DNA of 64,000 nt. It comes from Stenotrophomonas sp. HITSZ_GD. GTDB taxonomy: Bacteria; Pseudomonadota; Gammaproteobacteria; Xanthomonadales; Xanthomonadaceae. The notes below the pieces were generated by a model that was not told the origin of the DNA, ran no database searches, and saw only the letters and a list, made by a program, of their open reading frames with translations. The position numbers were made by a program, and so were the translations under genes. The DNA is taken from positions 124,001-188,000 of the forward strand of contig NZ_JARQXB010000003.1 in assembly GCF_029543105.1 (NCBI RefSeq). Reading direction: 5' to 3'. Numbering within the stretch: position 1 is the first letter of the stretch; each line of letters starts with the position of its first letter. Shown in pieces: positions 31,362 through 40,485 of the stretch.

Positions 31362-32252
31362 TCAGGCGGTGTGATGAGGGGGCGGGCCGAGCTTGAGCGA
31401 AAGATCCACCGCGTGCACGTGCTTGGTCAGCCCGCCGATGGAGATGCAATCCACGCCGTCCTCGGCGATCGCGCGCAAGCCTTCCAGGCCGACGCTGCCG
31501 GAAACTTCCAGCGGAATGCGCTGTGCCTGCGGCACGCTGCGCGCGATGCGCACCGCCTCGCGGCGCAGTGCGGGCTCGAAGTCGTCGATGAGGATGCGCT
31601 CGCAGCCCGCGGCGATCGCTTCGCGCAACTGGTCCAGGTCCTCAACCTCCACCACCAGCGGCAACGTGGGCTGCTGCCGGCGCGCCGCGGCGACCGCCGC
31701 GGTGATCGAGCCGGCGGCGCGGACGTGGTTCTCCTTGAGCATCACCGTATCGAACAGGCCGATGCGATGGTTCTCGCCGCCGCCGCAGCGCACCGCGTAC
31801 TTCTGCGCCAGCCGCAGGCCGGGCAGGGTCTTGCGCGTGTCCAGGATGCGCGTGCCGGTGCCGGCGACGGCCGCCACGTAGCGCGCGGTGGTGGTGGCGG
31901 TGCCGCTCAGGGTCTGCAGGAAATTCAGCGAGGTGCGCTCGGCGCTGACCAGGCTGCGGCTGCGCCCGGCGAGCGTGGCCAGCACGCTGCCCGCCGCCAC
32001 GCGCTCGCCTTCGGACACGCGCCAGTCGATCCGCACCTGCGGGTCGAGTGCGCGGTGGCAGGCGTCGAACCAGGGGCGGCCGGCAATCACCGCATCCTGC
32101 TTGCACAGCAGGTAGGCGATGTCGTCGGTGTCGGGCAACAAGGCGGCGGTCACGTCGCCGCTGCCGATGTCCTCGGCCAGGGCGCGGGCCACGTCGGCGT
32201 CGATCTGCGCCTGCGGCAGCCAGGCCGGCAGCACGGGGGCGGCGAAGGACAC
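31362..32252 (-). CDS. nadC: Nicotinate-nucleotide diphosphorylase (quinolinate phosphoribosyltransferase)
   Basis: NadC converts quinolinate and PRPP to nicotinate mononucleotide in de novo NAD synthesis. The 296-residue protein shows RTSLNFLQTLSGTAT, RILDTRKTLPGLR, GGGENHRIGLFD and MLKENH, which bind quinolinate and PRPP, and a C-terminal LEVSGSVGLEGLRAIAEDGVD barrel strand. It lies 3 bases downstream of the Trm112-like gene on the same strand, so the two are probably co-transcribed. Confidence 0.95.
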   Translation of the reverse strand: MSFAAPVLPAWLPQAQIDADVARALAEDIGSGDVTAALLPDTDDIAYLLCKQDAVIAGRPWFDACHRALDPQVRIDWRVSEGERVAAGSVLATLAGRSRSLVSAERTSLNFLQTLSGTATTTARYVAAVAGTGTRILDTRKTLPGLRLAQKYAVRCGGGENHRIGLFDTVMLKENHVRAAGSITAAVAAARRQQPTLPLVVEVEDLDQLREAIAAGCERILIDDFEPALRREAVRIARSVPQAQRIPLEVSGSVGLEGLRAIAEDGVDCISIGGLTKHVHAVDLSLKLGPPPHHTA

Positions 32253-32255
32253 GGT

Positions 32256-32525
32256 TCAGCGCGCGGGGAAGTCGGCGACCTGGCTGGTGTCGATGGCTTC
32301 TTCGGCCAGCAGCACCGGGATGCCATCCTCGACGCGGAAGATCTGCTTGCGGTCGCGGCTCACCAGCGCCTCGCGCAGTGGCTGCGCCAGCGCCTCGCCA
32401 TCGGCCTTGCGCACGTTGCCAGCGGCGATGGCGCGGTTCAATGCATCCAGTCCGGCGGATTCCAGCAGCCCGAGCGGCTGGCGGGTGTGGGGCGAGCAGA
32501 GCAGGTCGAGCAGTTTGCGGTCCAT
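32256..32525 (-). CDS. Trm112-like small protein
   Basis: An 89-residue protein resembling the Trm112/YcaR family, with MDRKLLDLLCSPHTRQPL at the N terminus and the family's C-terminal FRVEDGIPVLLAEEA. Eukaryotic Trm112 activates methyltransferases through a zinc-ribbon scaffold, and bacterial homologues are uncharacterised. Here the usual N-terminal CxxC is reduced to a single Cys followed by Ser-Pro-His, and a helical insertion separates the two conserved parts, so zinc binding is doubtful. It is divergent from purE and sits just upstream of nadC. Confidence 0.8.
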   Translation of the reverse strand: MDRKLLDLLCSPHTRQPLGLLESAGLDALNRAIAAGNVRKADGEALAQPLREALVSRDRKQIFRVEDGIPVLLAEEAIDTSQVADFPAR

Positions 32526-32540
32526 GGCCTGGGTCGGGTC

Positions 32541-32568
32541 TTCGTCTTGCGTGGAAGGCGGCTAGAAT
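32541..32568 (+). promoter_or_regulatory. Possible purE promoter
   Basis: A good -10 element TAGAAT (32563-32568) is preceded after 16 bases by a weak -35 TTCGTC (32541-32546), 25 bases before the purE start. Confidence 0.35.
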
Positions 32569-32592
32569 ACGTCTTTAAGGCAGGGTAGGGCC

Positions 32593-33096
32593 ATGACCTC
32601 CAAGCAAACCGCGCCGCTGGTCGGCATCGTGATGGGCTCGCGCTCGGACTGGGACACCATGCAGCACGCGGCCCAGAAGCTCGACGCGCTGGGCGTTCCT
32701 TACGAAGTGAAGGTGGTATCGGCGCATCGCACGCCGGACGTGCTGTTCCAGTACGCCGAGCAGGCGGCCGCGCGCGGCCTGCGCGCGATTGTCGCGGGCG
32801 CCGGCGGCGCTGCGCACCTGCCGGGCATGCTCGCCGCCAAGACCGCGGTGCCGGTGCTCGGCGTGCCGGTGCAATCCAAGGCGCTCAACGGCATGGATTC
32901 GCTGCTGTCGATCGTGCAGATGCCCGCGGGCATCCCCGTGGCGACCTTCGCCATCGGCAACGCCGGTGCGGCCAATGCCGCGCTGTTCGCCGCGGCGATG
33001 CTCGCACCGCAACAGCCGGCGATCGGCCAGGCGCTGGACGCGTTCCGCCAGCGCCAGACCAACGATGTGATGGCCAGCGACGACCCGCGCCAATGA
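32593..33096 (+). CDS. purE: 5-(carboxyamino)imidazole ribonucleotide mutase
   Basis: PurE converts N5-CAIR, the product of PurK, to CAIR in purine synthesis. The 167-residue class I enzyme has [14 protein letters not shown], the catalytic-His region [12 protein letters not shown], and [22 protein letters not shown]. The stop overlaps the purK ATG by 4 bases, giving a coupled purEK unit. Confidence 0.96.
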   Translation: MTSKQTAPLVGIVMGSRSDWDTMQHAAQKLDALGVPYEVKVVSAHRTPDVLFQYAEQAAARGLRAIVAGAGGAAHLPGMLAAKTAVPVLGVPVQSKALNGMDSLLSIVQMPAGIPVATFAIGNAGAANAALFAAAMLAPQQPAIGQALDAFRQRQTNDVMASDDPRQ

Positions 33097-34238
33097 CCAC
33101 GGTTGGCATCCTCGGCGGCGGCCAGTTGGCGCGCATGATGATCCTGGCCGGTGCGCCGCTCGGCCTGCGCTTCAAGTTGCTCGATCCTTCCGCCGAAGCC
33201 TGCGCGGGTCAGCTCGCACCGCTGCAGGTCGGTGCGTTCGACGACCACGACGCGCTCGCCCGCTTCGTCGAAGGCGTGGACGTGGTGACCTTTGATTTCG
33301 AGAACGTGCCGGCCGACAGCACGCAGTGGCTGCTCGACCACGCACCGGTGTTCCCCGGCCCGCAGGCCTTGGCCGTGGCGCAGGACCGGCTGAGCGAGAA
33401 GACGTTGTTCCGCGAGTTGGGCATCCCGGTGCCGGATTTCGCCGCCGTCTCCGATCGCGCGGGGCTGGACGAGGCGCTGGCGCGCATCGGCACGCCGTGC
33501 ATCCTCAAGACGCGCCGCTTCGGCTACGACGGCAAGGGGCAGTTCCGCATCAAGTCGCCGGCCGACGCCGCCGCGGCGTGGGACGCGCTGGGCGCGCAGG
33601 CCGGCAGCGTCGGGTTGATCGTCGAGGCATTCGTGCCGTTCCAGCGCGAGGTCAGCGTGGTCGCCGTGCGTGGCCGCGATGGCGAATTCCGCGCGTGGCC
33701 GCTCACCGAGAACTGGCATGTCGACGGCGTGCTGTCGGCAAGCCTGGCACCGGCGCGCGCCGACGCCGCGTTGCAGGCCACCGCGGCCGGCCATGCGCAG
33801 CGCCTGGCCGAGCGGCTGGACTACGTGGGCGTGTTCGCGCTGGAGCTGTTCTGCCGCGATGGCGAACTGCTGGCCAACGAAATGGCGCCGCGCGTGCACA
33901 ACTCCGGGCACTGGACCATCGAAGGCGCAGAGACCTCGCAGTTCGAGAACCACCTGCGCGCGGTGCTGGGCCTGCCGCTGGGCGATACCGCGATGCGCGG
34001 CCACGCCTGCATGCTCAACTGGCTGGGCGAGATGCCCGATGCGTCCGCGTTCCTGGCGGTGCCGGGCGGGCATTGGCACGACTACGGCAAGACCTCGCGC
34101 GCCGGTCGCAAGGTGGGCCATGCCACGCTGCGCGCCGATACCCAGGTCGCGCTGGCGCAGGCGCTTTCCCGCGCCGGCCAGGCGCTCGGGCGGGTGGCGC
34201 AGGTCGCGCCGGTGGTGGCGCGGCTGGAAGAAGGCTGA
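33093..34238 (+). CDS. purK: 5-(carboxyamino)imidazole ribonucleotide synthase
   Basis: PurK is an ATP-grasp ligase that carboxylates AIR with bicarbonate to N5-CAIR. The 381-residue protein begins [19 protein letters not shown], with the central ATP-grasp domain containing [15 protein letters not shown] and [17 protein letters not shown]. The metal- and ATP-binding [20 protein letters not shown] is intact. It is coupled to purE by a 4-base overlap and is convergent with sodB. Confidence 0.96.
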   Translation: MTTVGILGGGQLARMMILAGAPLGLRFKLLDPSAEACAGQLAPLQVGAFDDHDALARFVEGVDVVTFDFENVPADSTQWLLDHAPVFPGPQALAVAQDRLSEKTLFRELGIPVPDFAAVSDRAGLDEALARIGTPCILKTRRFGYDGKGQFRIKSPADAAAAWDALGAQAGSVGLIVEAFVPFQREVSVVAVRGRDGEFRAWPLTENWHVDGVLSASLAPARADAALQATAAGHAQRLAERLDYVGVFALELFCRDGELLANEMAPRVHNSGHWTIEGAETSQFENHLRAVLGLPLGDTAMRGHACMLNWLGEMPDASAFLAVPGGHWHDYGKTSRAGRKVGHATLRADTQVALAQALSRAGQALGRVAQVAPVVARLEEG

Positions 34239-34351
34239 GCGGTATCGGCTGCGCGCCTGGCCGCAATGGCTTCAGGCGCGGGCGCGGAATGCGCGGTCGC
34301 GATGGAAGCCGCCGCCGCGGATTCTCCGCGCGGGCGGCGGCGCCACGGCGA

Positions 34352-34930
34352 TCAACGCAGCCGCGAGGCCACGAAGTCCCAGTTCACCAGCTTCCAGAAC
34401 GCTTCCAGGTATTGCGCGCGGCCGTTGCGGTAGTCGATGTAGTAGGCGTGCTCCCACACGTCGCAGGCCAGCAGCGGGGTGTCGTCGCCGGTCAGCGGGG
34501 TGGACGCATTGGCCGTGCTGACCACCGCCAGCTGCCCATCCGGGCGTTGCACCAGCCACGTCCAGCCCGACCCGAAGGTGCTTAGCGCCATGCGGTCGAA
34601 CTCGCCACGGAAATGGCCGAAGTCGCCGAACGCCTGCACGATTTTCTCCCCCAGCTTGCCGGTCGGCTCGCCGCCGCCGCGTGGGCGCAGGCACTGCCAG
34701 TAGAACTCGTGGTTCCACACCTGCGCGGCCTGGTTGAAGAGCTGGCCTTGCGCGCGCCGCACGATGTCCTCCAGTACCAGTTCGGCGAATTCGGTGCCGG
34801 CGATCAGCGCGTTGAGGCGGTCCACGTAGGCGCGCTGGTGCTTGCCATGGTGGTAATCCAGCGTTTCGGCCGACAGGTGCGGCGCCAGCGCGGCGCGGTC
34901 GTAGGGCAGGGGCGTGAGTTCGATGGGCAT
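34352..34930 (-). CDS. sodB: Superoxide dismutase, Fe type
   Basis: A cytoplasmic enzyme dismutating superoxide to oxygen and hydrogen peroxide. The 192-residue protein aligns well with E. coli SodB. The metal ligands are H27 (YHHGKH), H74 (VWNHEFYW), D157 and H161 (CDVWEHAYY). The outer-sphere Gln at residue 70 (AAQVWNH) is on the N-terminal domain side, which indicates an iron rather than a manganese enzyme. It is divergent from grxD. Confidence 0.95.
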   Translation of the reverse strand: MPIELTPLPYDRAALAPHLSAETLDYHHGKHQRAYVDRLNALIAGTEFAELVLEDIVRRAQGQLFNQAAQVWNHEFYWQCLRPRGGGEPTGKLGEKIVQAFGDFGHFRGEFDRMALSTFGSGWTWLVQRPDGQLAVVSTANASTPLTGDDTPLLACDVWEHAYYIDYRNGRAQYLEAFWKLVNWDFVASRLR

Positions 34931-34968
34931 GGGCGAGGGAAGGGGCCACGTGGGTCGCGGCCTGTGCT

Positions 34969-35019
34969 TACAATGACGGACCAGGCAGCAGTCTAGCCGA
35001 CCCGCAGGTCGGTACTGCC
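34969..35019 (+). promoter_or_regulatory. grxD upstream region: -10 element and leader hairpin
   Basis: A TACAAT -10 box (34969-34974) without a convincing -35 lies 66 bases before grxD. The predicted leader contains a stem CCGACC-CGCA-GGTCGG (34997-35012) nested inside GGCAG/CTGCC (34984-34988 / 35015-35019). Confidence 0.35.
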
Positions 35020-35039
35020 GCCGCTACAGGAGAATCGCC

Positions 35040-35360
35040 ATGCCGGTGATGGAGCGCATCCAGGCGGAAGTCGAAGGGCATCCGATCGTGTTGTTCATGA
35101 AGGGAACCCCGCAGTTCCCCATGTGCGGTTTTTCCAGTCGCGCCGTGCAGGCGCTGCTGGCCGCCGGCGCCGAGCGCCTGCACACGGTCAACGTGCTCGA
35201 GGAGCCGGAGATCCGCGCCAACCTGCCGCGCTATTCCAACTGGCCGACGTTCCCGCAGTTGTTCATCCATGGCGAGCTGATCGGCGGCTGCGACATCACC
35301 CTGGAGCTGTTCGAATCCGGCGAACTCAAGCGCATCGTCGCCGAGGCCTACGCCTCGTGA
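35040..35360 (+). CDS. grxD: Monothiol glutaredoxin, CGFS type
   Basis: Grx4-type proteins carry and deliver [2Fe-2S] clusters, often with a BolA partner. The 106-residue protein has the active motif C29-G30-F31-S32 (FPMCGFSSR), the glutathione-binding WPTFPQLFIHGELIGG and a terminal GCDI..ELFESGEL helix. A GGAGA site precedes the ATG. The stop overlaps the start of the following SDR gene (GTGA). Confidence 0.95.
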   Translation: MPVMERIQAEVEGHPIVLFMKGTPQFPMCGFSSRAVQALLAAGAERLHTVNVLEEPEIRANLPRYSNWPTFPQLFIHGELIGGCDITLELFESGELKRIVAEAYAS

Positions 35361-36109
35361 GTGCCGGCGAGGCGGCCAGCGCACCGGGCGTGCTCGAAGG
35401 CCGCGTGGTGCTGATCAGCGGTGCGGCCGGCGGGCTCGGCGCCGCCGCCGCGCAAGCCGCCGCCGCCGCGGGGGCCACCGTCATCCTGCTCGGCCGCAAG
35501 CCGGCGAAGCTGGAACGCCTGTACGACCGCCTCGCCCAGGTCGGGCCGGAGCCGGTGATCTACCCGTTGGACCTGGCCGGTGCCACGCCGGACGATTACG
35601 CCACCCTGGCGCAGCGCGTGCAGGACGAATTGGGCCGCCTCGATGGCGTGCTCCATTGCGCCGCCGACTTTCCCGGCCTGACGCCGTTCGAGCTGGCCGA
35701 TCCGGCGGTGATGGCGCGGGTGCTGCACGTCAACCTCACCGCGCGTGCGTGGCTGTCGCAGGCCTGCCTGCCGCTGCTGCGCCAGCGCGAGGACGCCGCG
35801 TTGGTATTCGTCGTCGATGATCCCGCGCGCGTCGGCCAGGCGTACTGGGGAGGCTATGGGGTCTCGCAGCAAGGCCAACGCGGGCTGCTCGCGAGCCTGC
35901 ATGGCGAAACTGCCGCCAGCCCGGTGCGGGTCTGCGCCCTGCAGCCGGGGCCGATGCGAACCGCGTTGCGCGCGCGGGCCTACACCCACCAGGAAGACCG
36001 CGAGGCCGTCGAGGCCTCGCGCTACGCCGCGGCCTGCGTGACCTTGCTCGCGCCTGCCGGCGCCGCGCATCGCGGCACGGTATGGGCGGCCACGCCCACG
36101 CCGGCCTAG
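35357..36109 (+). CDS. SDR-family protein with degenerate active site (YciK-like)
   Basis: A 250-residue Rossmann-fold short-chain dehydrogenase/reductase homologue, GTG start overlapping grxD by 4 bases. The nucleotide-binding glycine motif ISGAAGGLGAAAAQ is intact (about residues 20-33), and the sequence resembles YciK. The catalytic signature is not: the usual Y-x-x-x-K reads Y167-G-V-S-Q171, so the lysine is replaced by glutamine, and the usual catalytic serine region reads VVDDPARVG. It may bind a nucleotide without catalysing classic SDR chemistry. Confidence 0.8.
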   Translation: MSAGEAASAPGVLEGRVVLISGAAGGLGAAAAQAAAAAGATVILLGRKPAKLERLYDRLAQVGPEPVIYPLDLAGATPDDYATLAQRVQDELGRLDGVLHCAADFPGLTPFELADPAVMARVLHVNLTARAWLSQACLPLLRQREDAALVFVVDDPARVGQAYWGGYGVSQQGQRGLLASLHGETAASPVRVCALQPGPMRTALRARAYTHQEDREAVEASRYAAACVTLLAPAGAAHRGTVWAATPTPA

Positions 36110-36253
36110 CCGAATCGCATCCGGCACGGGACAATACGCGCCCGACGCGCCGTGCCGGCGCCCTGCTGCCGAGGCCGCGTCCGGCGCCCGCGCCCGGCGC
36201 CGCTTTCGTGACCGCCGCCAAGGCGGGCGCCTTCCGTCTTCCCAGGCTCTCCC

Positions 36254-36853
36254 ATGACCATCCTGTCCGCCGCCCTGCTGCTGTTCCTGATCCTCGATCC
36301 GCTGGGCAACATTCCCGTCTTCCTCAGCGTGCTCAAGCCGCTGCCGGCGCGGCGCCAGCGCATCGTGCTCGCCCGCGAGCTTCTGATCGCGCTGGTCGTG
36401 CTGATGGGTTTCCTGTGGGGCGGCAAGTACGCGTTGGAGATGATGCACCTGCGCCAGGAGTCGGTATCCATCGCCGGCGGCATCGTGCTGTTCCTGATCG
36501 GTATCCGCATGATCTTCCCGCGCCCGGAGGGGCTGATGGGCGAGATCCCGGATGGCGAGCCCTTCATCGTGCCGCTGGCCATTCCGCTGGTCGCCGGTCC
36601 CTCCGGCATGGCTGCGGTGATGCTGATGGGCAGCGGCGAGCCGCACCGCCTGCCGGATTTCAGCTTCGCGCTGCTGATCGCCTGGGGCGCGACCTCGGCG
36701 ATCCTGTTCTCCGCCACGCTGCTCTACAAGCTGCTGGGCCACCGCGCCCTCTCGGCGCTGGAGCGGCTGATGGGCATGTTGCTGGTGGCGATCTCGGTCC
36801 AGATGTTCCTGGATGGCATCGGCACCTACCTCAAGCTGCCGACCACCATCTGA
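36254..36853 (+). CDS. MarC/YhgN-family integral membrane protein
   Basis: A 199-residue protein with about six predicted membrane helices, closely resembling E. coli YhgN: MTILSAALLLFLILDPLGNIP at the start, FIVPLAIPLVAGPSGMA in the centre and ERLMGMLLVAISVQMFLDGI near the end. Despite the MarC name, the family's function is unestablished and a role in antibiotic resistance is not supported. It stands alone, with 144 bases upstream and a long regulatory gap downstream. Confidence 0.85.
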   Translation: MTILSAALLLFLILDPLGNIPVFLSVLKPLPARRQRIVLARELLIALVVLMGFLWGGKYALEMMHLRQESVSIAGGIVLFLIGIRMIFPRPEGLMGEIPDGEPFIVPLAIPLVAGPSGMAAVMLMGSGEPHRLPDFSFALLIAWGATSAILFSATLLYKLLGHRALSALERLMGMLLVAISVQMFLDGIGTYLKLPTTI

Positions 36854-37172
36854 CGGCGCCCCATGCCCGCCGTACACGGGGCGTGATGAAGCGCTGACCG
36901 TGTCCTTGCAAGCCCCGCCATGCTGCGGGCGCACATAAGTGCCTGTTTCGGCGCAAGTCTTTGTGTTGCAAGCGTTTCCATCCGTGGCGCGCGGTGGATT
37001 CGTAGTCACGCGCCCGTCACATTTCCCGACTAACGTGTTAACCTGTTGTTAACCGTTACGGCCGAAACCAGACCGTCCGGTAGGGAACCCCAGATCACAT
37101 CAGCGCATTGCCGGCGACGGCGGTGGCTGAGCCGTTTTTTCCGCATCCGTCAACGCATCGAGGCTACCGCCC
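36854..37172 (+). promoter_or_regulatory. Upstream regulatory region of the Oar receptor
   Basis: No gene is seen in these 319 bases. They contain TGCAAGCGTTTCCA (36967-36980), an exact fit to the LacI-family operator pattern TGNAANCGNTTNCA. Two GTTAAC boxes lie 11 bases apart (37037-37042 and 37048-37053), framed by TAACG (37031) and CGTTA (37054-37058). No clear -35/-10 pair was found. Confidence 0.55.
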
Positions 37173-40100
37173 ATGACTCACCCCCGCCAGTTCCGCATGT
37201 CCAAGCTCGCGCTTGGCCTCGTGGCCGCCCTTGCCGCCGCGCCCGTGTTCGCGCAGAGCACCTCCGCCGGCGTCGGCGGCGTGGTCACCTCCACCAGCGG
37301 CCAGCCGGTGTCCGGCGCCGAAGTGACCATCACCCACGTCGAGTCGGGCACGGTCAGCCGCGCCACCACGGACGAAGCGGGTCGCTACACCGCGCGCGGC
37401 CTGCGCGTCGGTGGTCCGTACAGCATCACCATCACCAAGCCGGGCGAGGGCACCAAGACCGAGGACGGCATCTACCTGGGCGTCAACCAGACCGCGAGCG
37501 TCAACGCCGCGCTGACCGGTGACCTGACCACCCTGGAAACCGTCAACGCCGTGGCCGTGGCCGGTGGCTCGGAAGTGTTCAGCGCCACCAAGACCGGCTC
37601 GGGCACCCAGGTCAGCCAGGAGACGATCACCGCGCTGCCGTCCATCAACGGCAACATCCAGGACTACATGCGGCTGGACCCGCGCGTGGCCTTCGTTGAC
37701 CGCGCCTCGGGCAGCATCTCGGCCGGCGGCCTGAACCCGCGCTACAACTCCGTCAGCATCGACGGCGTCGCCGCCAGCGACACCTTCGGCCTGGAAGGCA
37801 ACAACATGGCGACCCGTCGCCAGCCGGTGTCGATGGAGGCCATCGAAGCCCTCGACATCAACCTGTCCAACTACGACGTCAGCATCGCCAGCGCCGCCGG
37901 CGCCACCGTCAACGCGGTGACCAAGTCCGGTACCAACGAGTTCCACGGCTCGGTGTACGGCAGCTACCGCGACGGCGACTGGTTCGGCGACAACCCGGAC
38001 GGCACCCCGTTCAACGGCTTCACCAAGGAAAAGACCTACGGCATGACCCTGGGTGGTCCGGTCGTCAAGGACAAGCTGTTCTTCTTCGCCAACTACGAGA
38101 AGTTCGAGCAGAACGCGCCGGGCGCCGACCTGGCCAGCACCGCGTACGGCAAGGCCAATGCGGTCATCAATGACGACTTCATCGCGAAGGCCCAGCAGAT
38201 CGCCCAGAACAACTGGGGCATCGACCCGGGCACGCTGAGCAGCAACGGCAACACCGACCTGGAAGAGTACGCGCTGAAGCTGGACTGGAACATCAACGAC
38301 CAGCACCGCGCCAGCGTGCGCTACAGCAAGCTCGACCAGAGCAAGCTGCGCATCAACGGCATGGCCAGCAGCTCGGTCTCGCTGAGCTCGTACTGGTACC
38401 AGCACGAGAAGTCGATCGAGAGCTACGTCGGCCAGCTGTTCTCCGACTGGACCGACACCTTCTCGACCGAGTTCAAGGTGTCCTACCGTGACTACTCGGC
38501 CATCCGCGTCACCCCGACCACCGCGCCGAGCATCCAGATCCAGTCGGGCAACGACTCGCTGTACCTGGGTACGGAGCTGAGCTCGCAGAACAACATCCTG
38601 ACGACCAAGACCTGGAACTACTACGGTGCCGGTACCTGGACGCTGGGTGACCACGACCTGAAGTTCGGCGTGGACTACAGCACCAACGAGATCTACAACT
38701 ACTTCGCCCAGAACGGCTGGGGCAGCTACATCTTCCAGGGCCTGGACAACTTCGCCGCCGGCATCTGGTCCAGCTACCGCCTGGCCGCCGAGACCTCGCC
38801 CGGTTCGATCCCGGCCGACTACAAGTACAACAGCCTGGGCCTGTTCGTGCAGGACACCTGGTACGTCAACAGCAACCTGACCCTGACCCTGGGCCTGCGC
38901 GCCGACCGTCCGGACACCAGCCCGTCGCCGACCTACAACGCGCCCGCCTCGAACACCTTCGGCTACAACAACAGCGAAATCTTCAACGGCGATTTCCTGT
39001 TCCAGCCGCGCGTGGGCTTCAACTACAACTTCGACACCGACCGCCCGATGCAGCTGCGCGGTGGCGTGGGCCTGTTCCAGGGTGATTCGCCGCAGGTGTG
39101 GATCGGCAACAGCTACTCCAACACCGGCCTGAACTACACCTCGTACAACCAGACAAACACCAGCACCACTACCACGCCTGTGCCGTTCTCGCCGGATGGT
39201 CTGAACCAGCCGGTCCCGACCGTGCCGGGCTCGCGGCTGCAGAACGTCAACTTCGTCGGCCACGACTTCAAGCAGCCGTCGCTGTGGAAGGCGAACCTGG
39301 CCATTGACAGCGAGTTGCCGTGGTATGGCATCGTCGCGTCGGCCGAAGTGCTGTACACCAAGGTCAAGGACGGCCTGTACTACCAGGCGCTGAACCTGGG
39401 CCCGGGCTATACCGGTCCGGACGGCCGCACCCTGTACTGGAACCCGACCAAGGTCAGCTGGACCTCGGCGGAAACCGGCAGCAACTCGGCCGCCAGCCGC
39501 TTCGGTCGCTACAGCAACTACGACGCCGTCTACCTGATCGACAACACCGACAAGGGCAAGACCTCGCAGTTCACCGTCTCGCTGACCAAGCCGTTCTCGG
39601 AAGGCAGCGACTGGTCCTGGACCCTGGGCTACACCTACACCCACGCCACCGAAGTCGGCCCGCTGACCAGCTCCACCGCCAGCTCGGGCTGGGCGTACCA
39701 GTACGCCTTCGACGTGAACTCGAACACCGAGAACACCTCGCGCTACGAGATCAAGGACCGCATCAGCGGTTCGCTGGACTGGAAGCACAAGTTCTTCGGT
39801 GACTACGAAACCCGCGTGGGCCTGGTGTACGAAGGCCGCAGCGGTCGTCCGTTCAGCTACGTCTACGCCAACGACTTCAATGGCGACGGCCGTACCTACA
39901 ACGACCTGTTCTACGTTCCGAATGGCGACGTGCTGTTCGGCAGCGTGAACTCGGCCGGCCAGTTCACCCCGGACGCCACCATGGCCGCCAACTTCAATGC
40001 CTGGCTCGCCGCGCATCCGGAAGTGGCGAAGTACGCCGGCAGCTATGCCCCGGCCAATGCCTTCCGCACCGGTTTCGTGAACACCTTCGACGTGCGCATC

Positions 40101-40379
40101 AGCCAGGAGCTGCCGGGCTTCTACAAGGGCCACAAGTCGCAGATCTGGCTGGACATCCAGAACGTGGGCAACCTGATCAACAAGGATTGGGGCCACATCG
40201 TGGACTACGGCTTCTACGCCGACGCCTCGGTGGCGCGCCTGGCCGGCATCTACAACGGCCAGTACGTGTACAACTACACCGGCACCAGCCAGCCGACCGC
40301 TGCCAACGCGGACGCCGACGGCTTCAACGTCGGTGTCTCGCAGTGGTCGCTGCAGGTGGGCTTCCGCTACCAGTTCTGA
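37173..40379 (+). CDS. Oar-like TonB-dependent outer-membrane receptor
   Basis: A 1068-residue outer-membrane protein. Residues 1-27 form a signal peptide ending PVFA-QS. A carboxypeptidase-regulatory-like Ig domain (about 33-115, GVGGVVTSTSGQPVSGAEVTI) precedes a plug-type region with INGNIQDYMRLDPRVAF and GATVNAVTKSGTNEFHGSVYG. A long beta-barrel follows and ends in F (VGFRYQF), the terminal aromatic expected for BAM-inserted barrels. This is the Oar layout, common in Xanthomonadaceae. The ligand is unknown; related proteins have been linked to oligosaccharide or peptide uptake or adhesion. An in-frame ATG at 37197 is an alternative start. Confidence 0.88.
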   Translation: MTHPRQFRMSKLALGLVAALAAAPVFAQSTSAGVGGVVTSTSGQPVSGAEVTITHVESGTVSRATTDEAGRYTARGLRVGGPYSITITKPGEGTKTEDGIYLGVNQTASVNAALTGDLTTLETVNAVAVAGGSEVFSATKTGSGTQVSQETITALPSINGNIQDYMRLDPRVAFVDRASGSISAGGLNPRYNSVSIDGVAASDTFGLEGNNMATRRQPVSMEAIEALDINLSNYDVSIASAAGATVNAVTKSGTNEFHGSVYGSYRDGDWFGDNPDGTPFNGFTKEKTYGMTLGGPVVKDKLFFFANYEKFEQNAPGADLASTAYGKANAVINDDFIAKAQQIAQNNWGIDPGTLSSNGNTDLEEYALKLDWNINDQHRASVRYSKLDQSKLRINGMASSSVSLSSYWYQHEKSIESYVGQLFSDWTDTFSTEFKVSYRDYSAIRVTPTTAPSIQIQSGNDSLYLGTELSSQNNILTTKTWNYYGAGTWTLGDHDLKFGVDYSTNEIYNYFAQNGWGSYIFQGLDNFAAGIWSSYRLAAETSPGSIPADYKYNSLGLFVQDTWYVNSNLTLTLGLRADRPDTSPSPTYNAPASNTFGYNNSEIFNGDFLFQPRVGFNYNFDTDRPMQLRGGVGLFQGDSPQVWIGNSYSNTGLNYTSYNQTNTSTTTTPVPFSPDGLNQPVPTVPGSRLQNVNFVGHDFKQPSLWKANLAIDSELPWYGIVASAEVLYTKVKDGLYYQALNLGPGYTGPDGRTLYWNPTKVSWTSAETGSNSAASRFGRYSNYDAVYLIDNTDKGKTSQFTVSLTKPFSEGSDWSWTLGYTYTHATEVGPLTSSTASSGWAYQYAFDVNSNTENTSRYEIKDRISGSLDWKHKFFGDYETRVGLVYEGRSGRPFSYVYANDFNGDGRTYNDLFYVPNGDVLFGSVNSAGQFTPDATMAANFNAWLAAHPEVAKYAGSYAPANAFRTGFVNTFDVRISQELPGFYKGHKSQIWLDIQNVGNLINKDWGHIVDYGFYADASVARLAGIYNGQYVYNYTGTSQPTAANADADGFNVGVSQWSLQVGFRYQF

Positions 40380-40406
40380 TCCTTCGGAACCCAAGCGGAA
40401 CAGGAG

Positions 40407-40436
40407 ACGGCCGGGGCAACCCGGCCGTTTTCTTTT
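40407..40436 (+). terminator. Terminator after the Oar receptor gene
   Basis: A 9-bp stem (ACGGCCGGG / CCCGGCCGT) with a GCAA tetraloop is followed by TTTCTTTT. Confidence 0.9.
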
Positions 40437-40485
40437 GTCGGGGGGACTGGGTTACAGTCCCGCGGCTGCATTGAAGGAGTAGCTC

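Noticed and set aside
37164-40394. Long minus-strand frame opposite the Oar receptor
   Set aside because: Exact antisense coverage of a clear receptor gene and repetitive composition.
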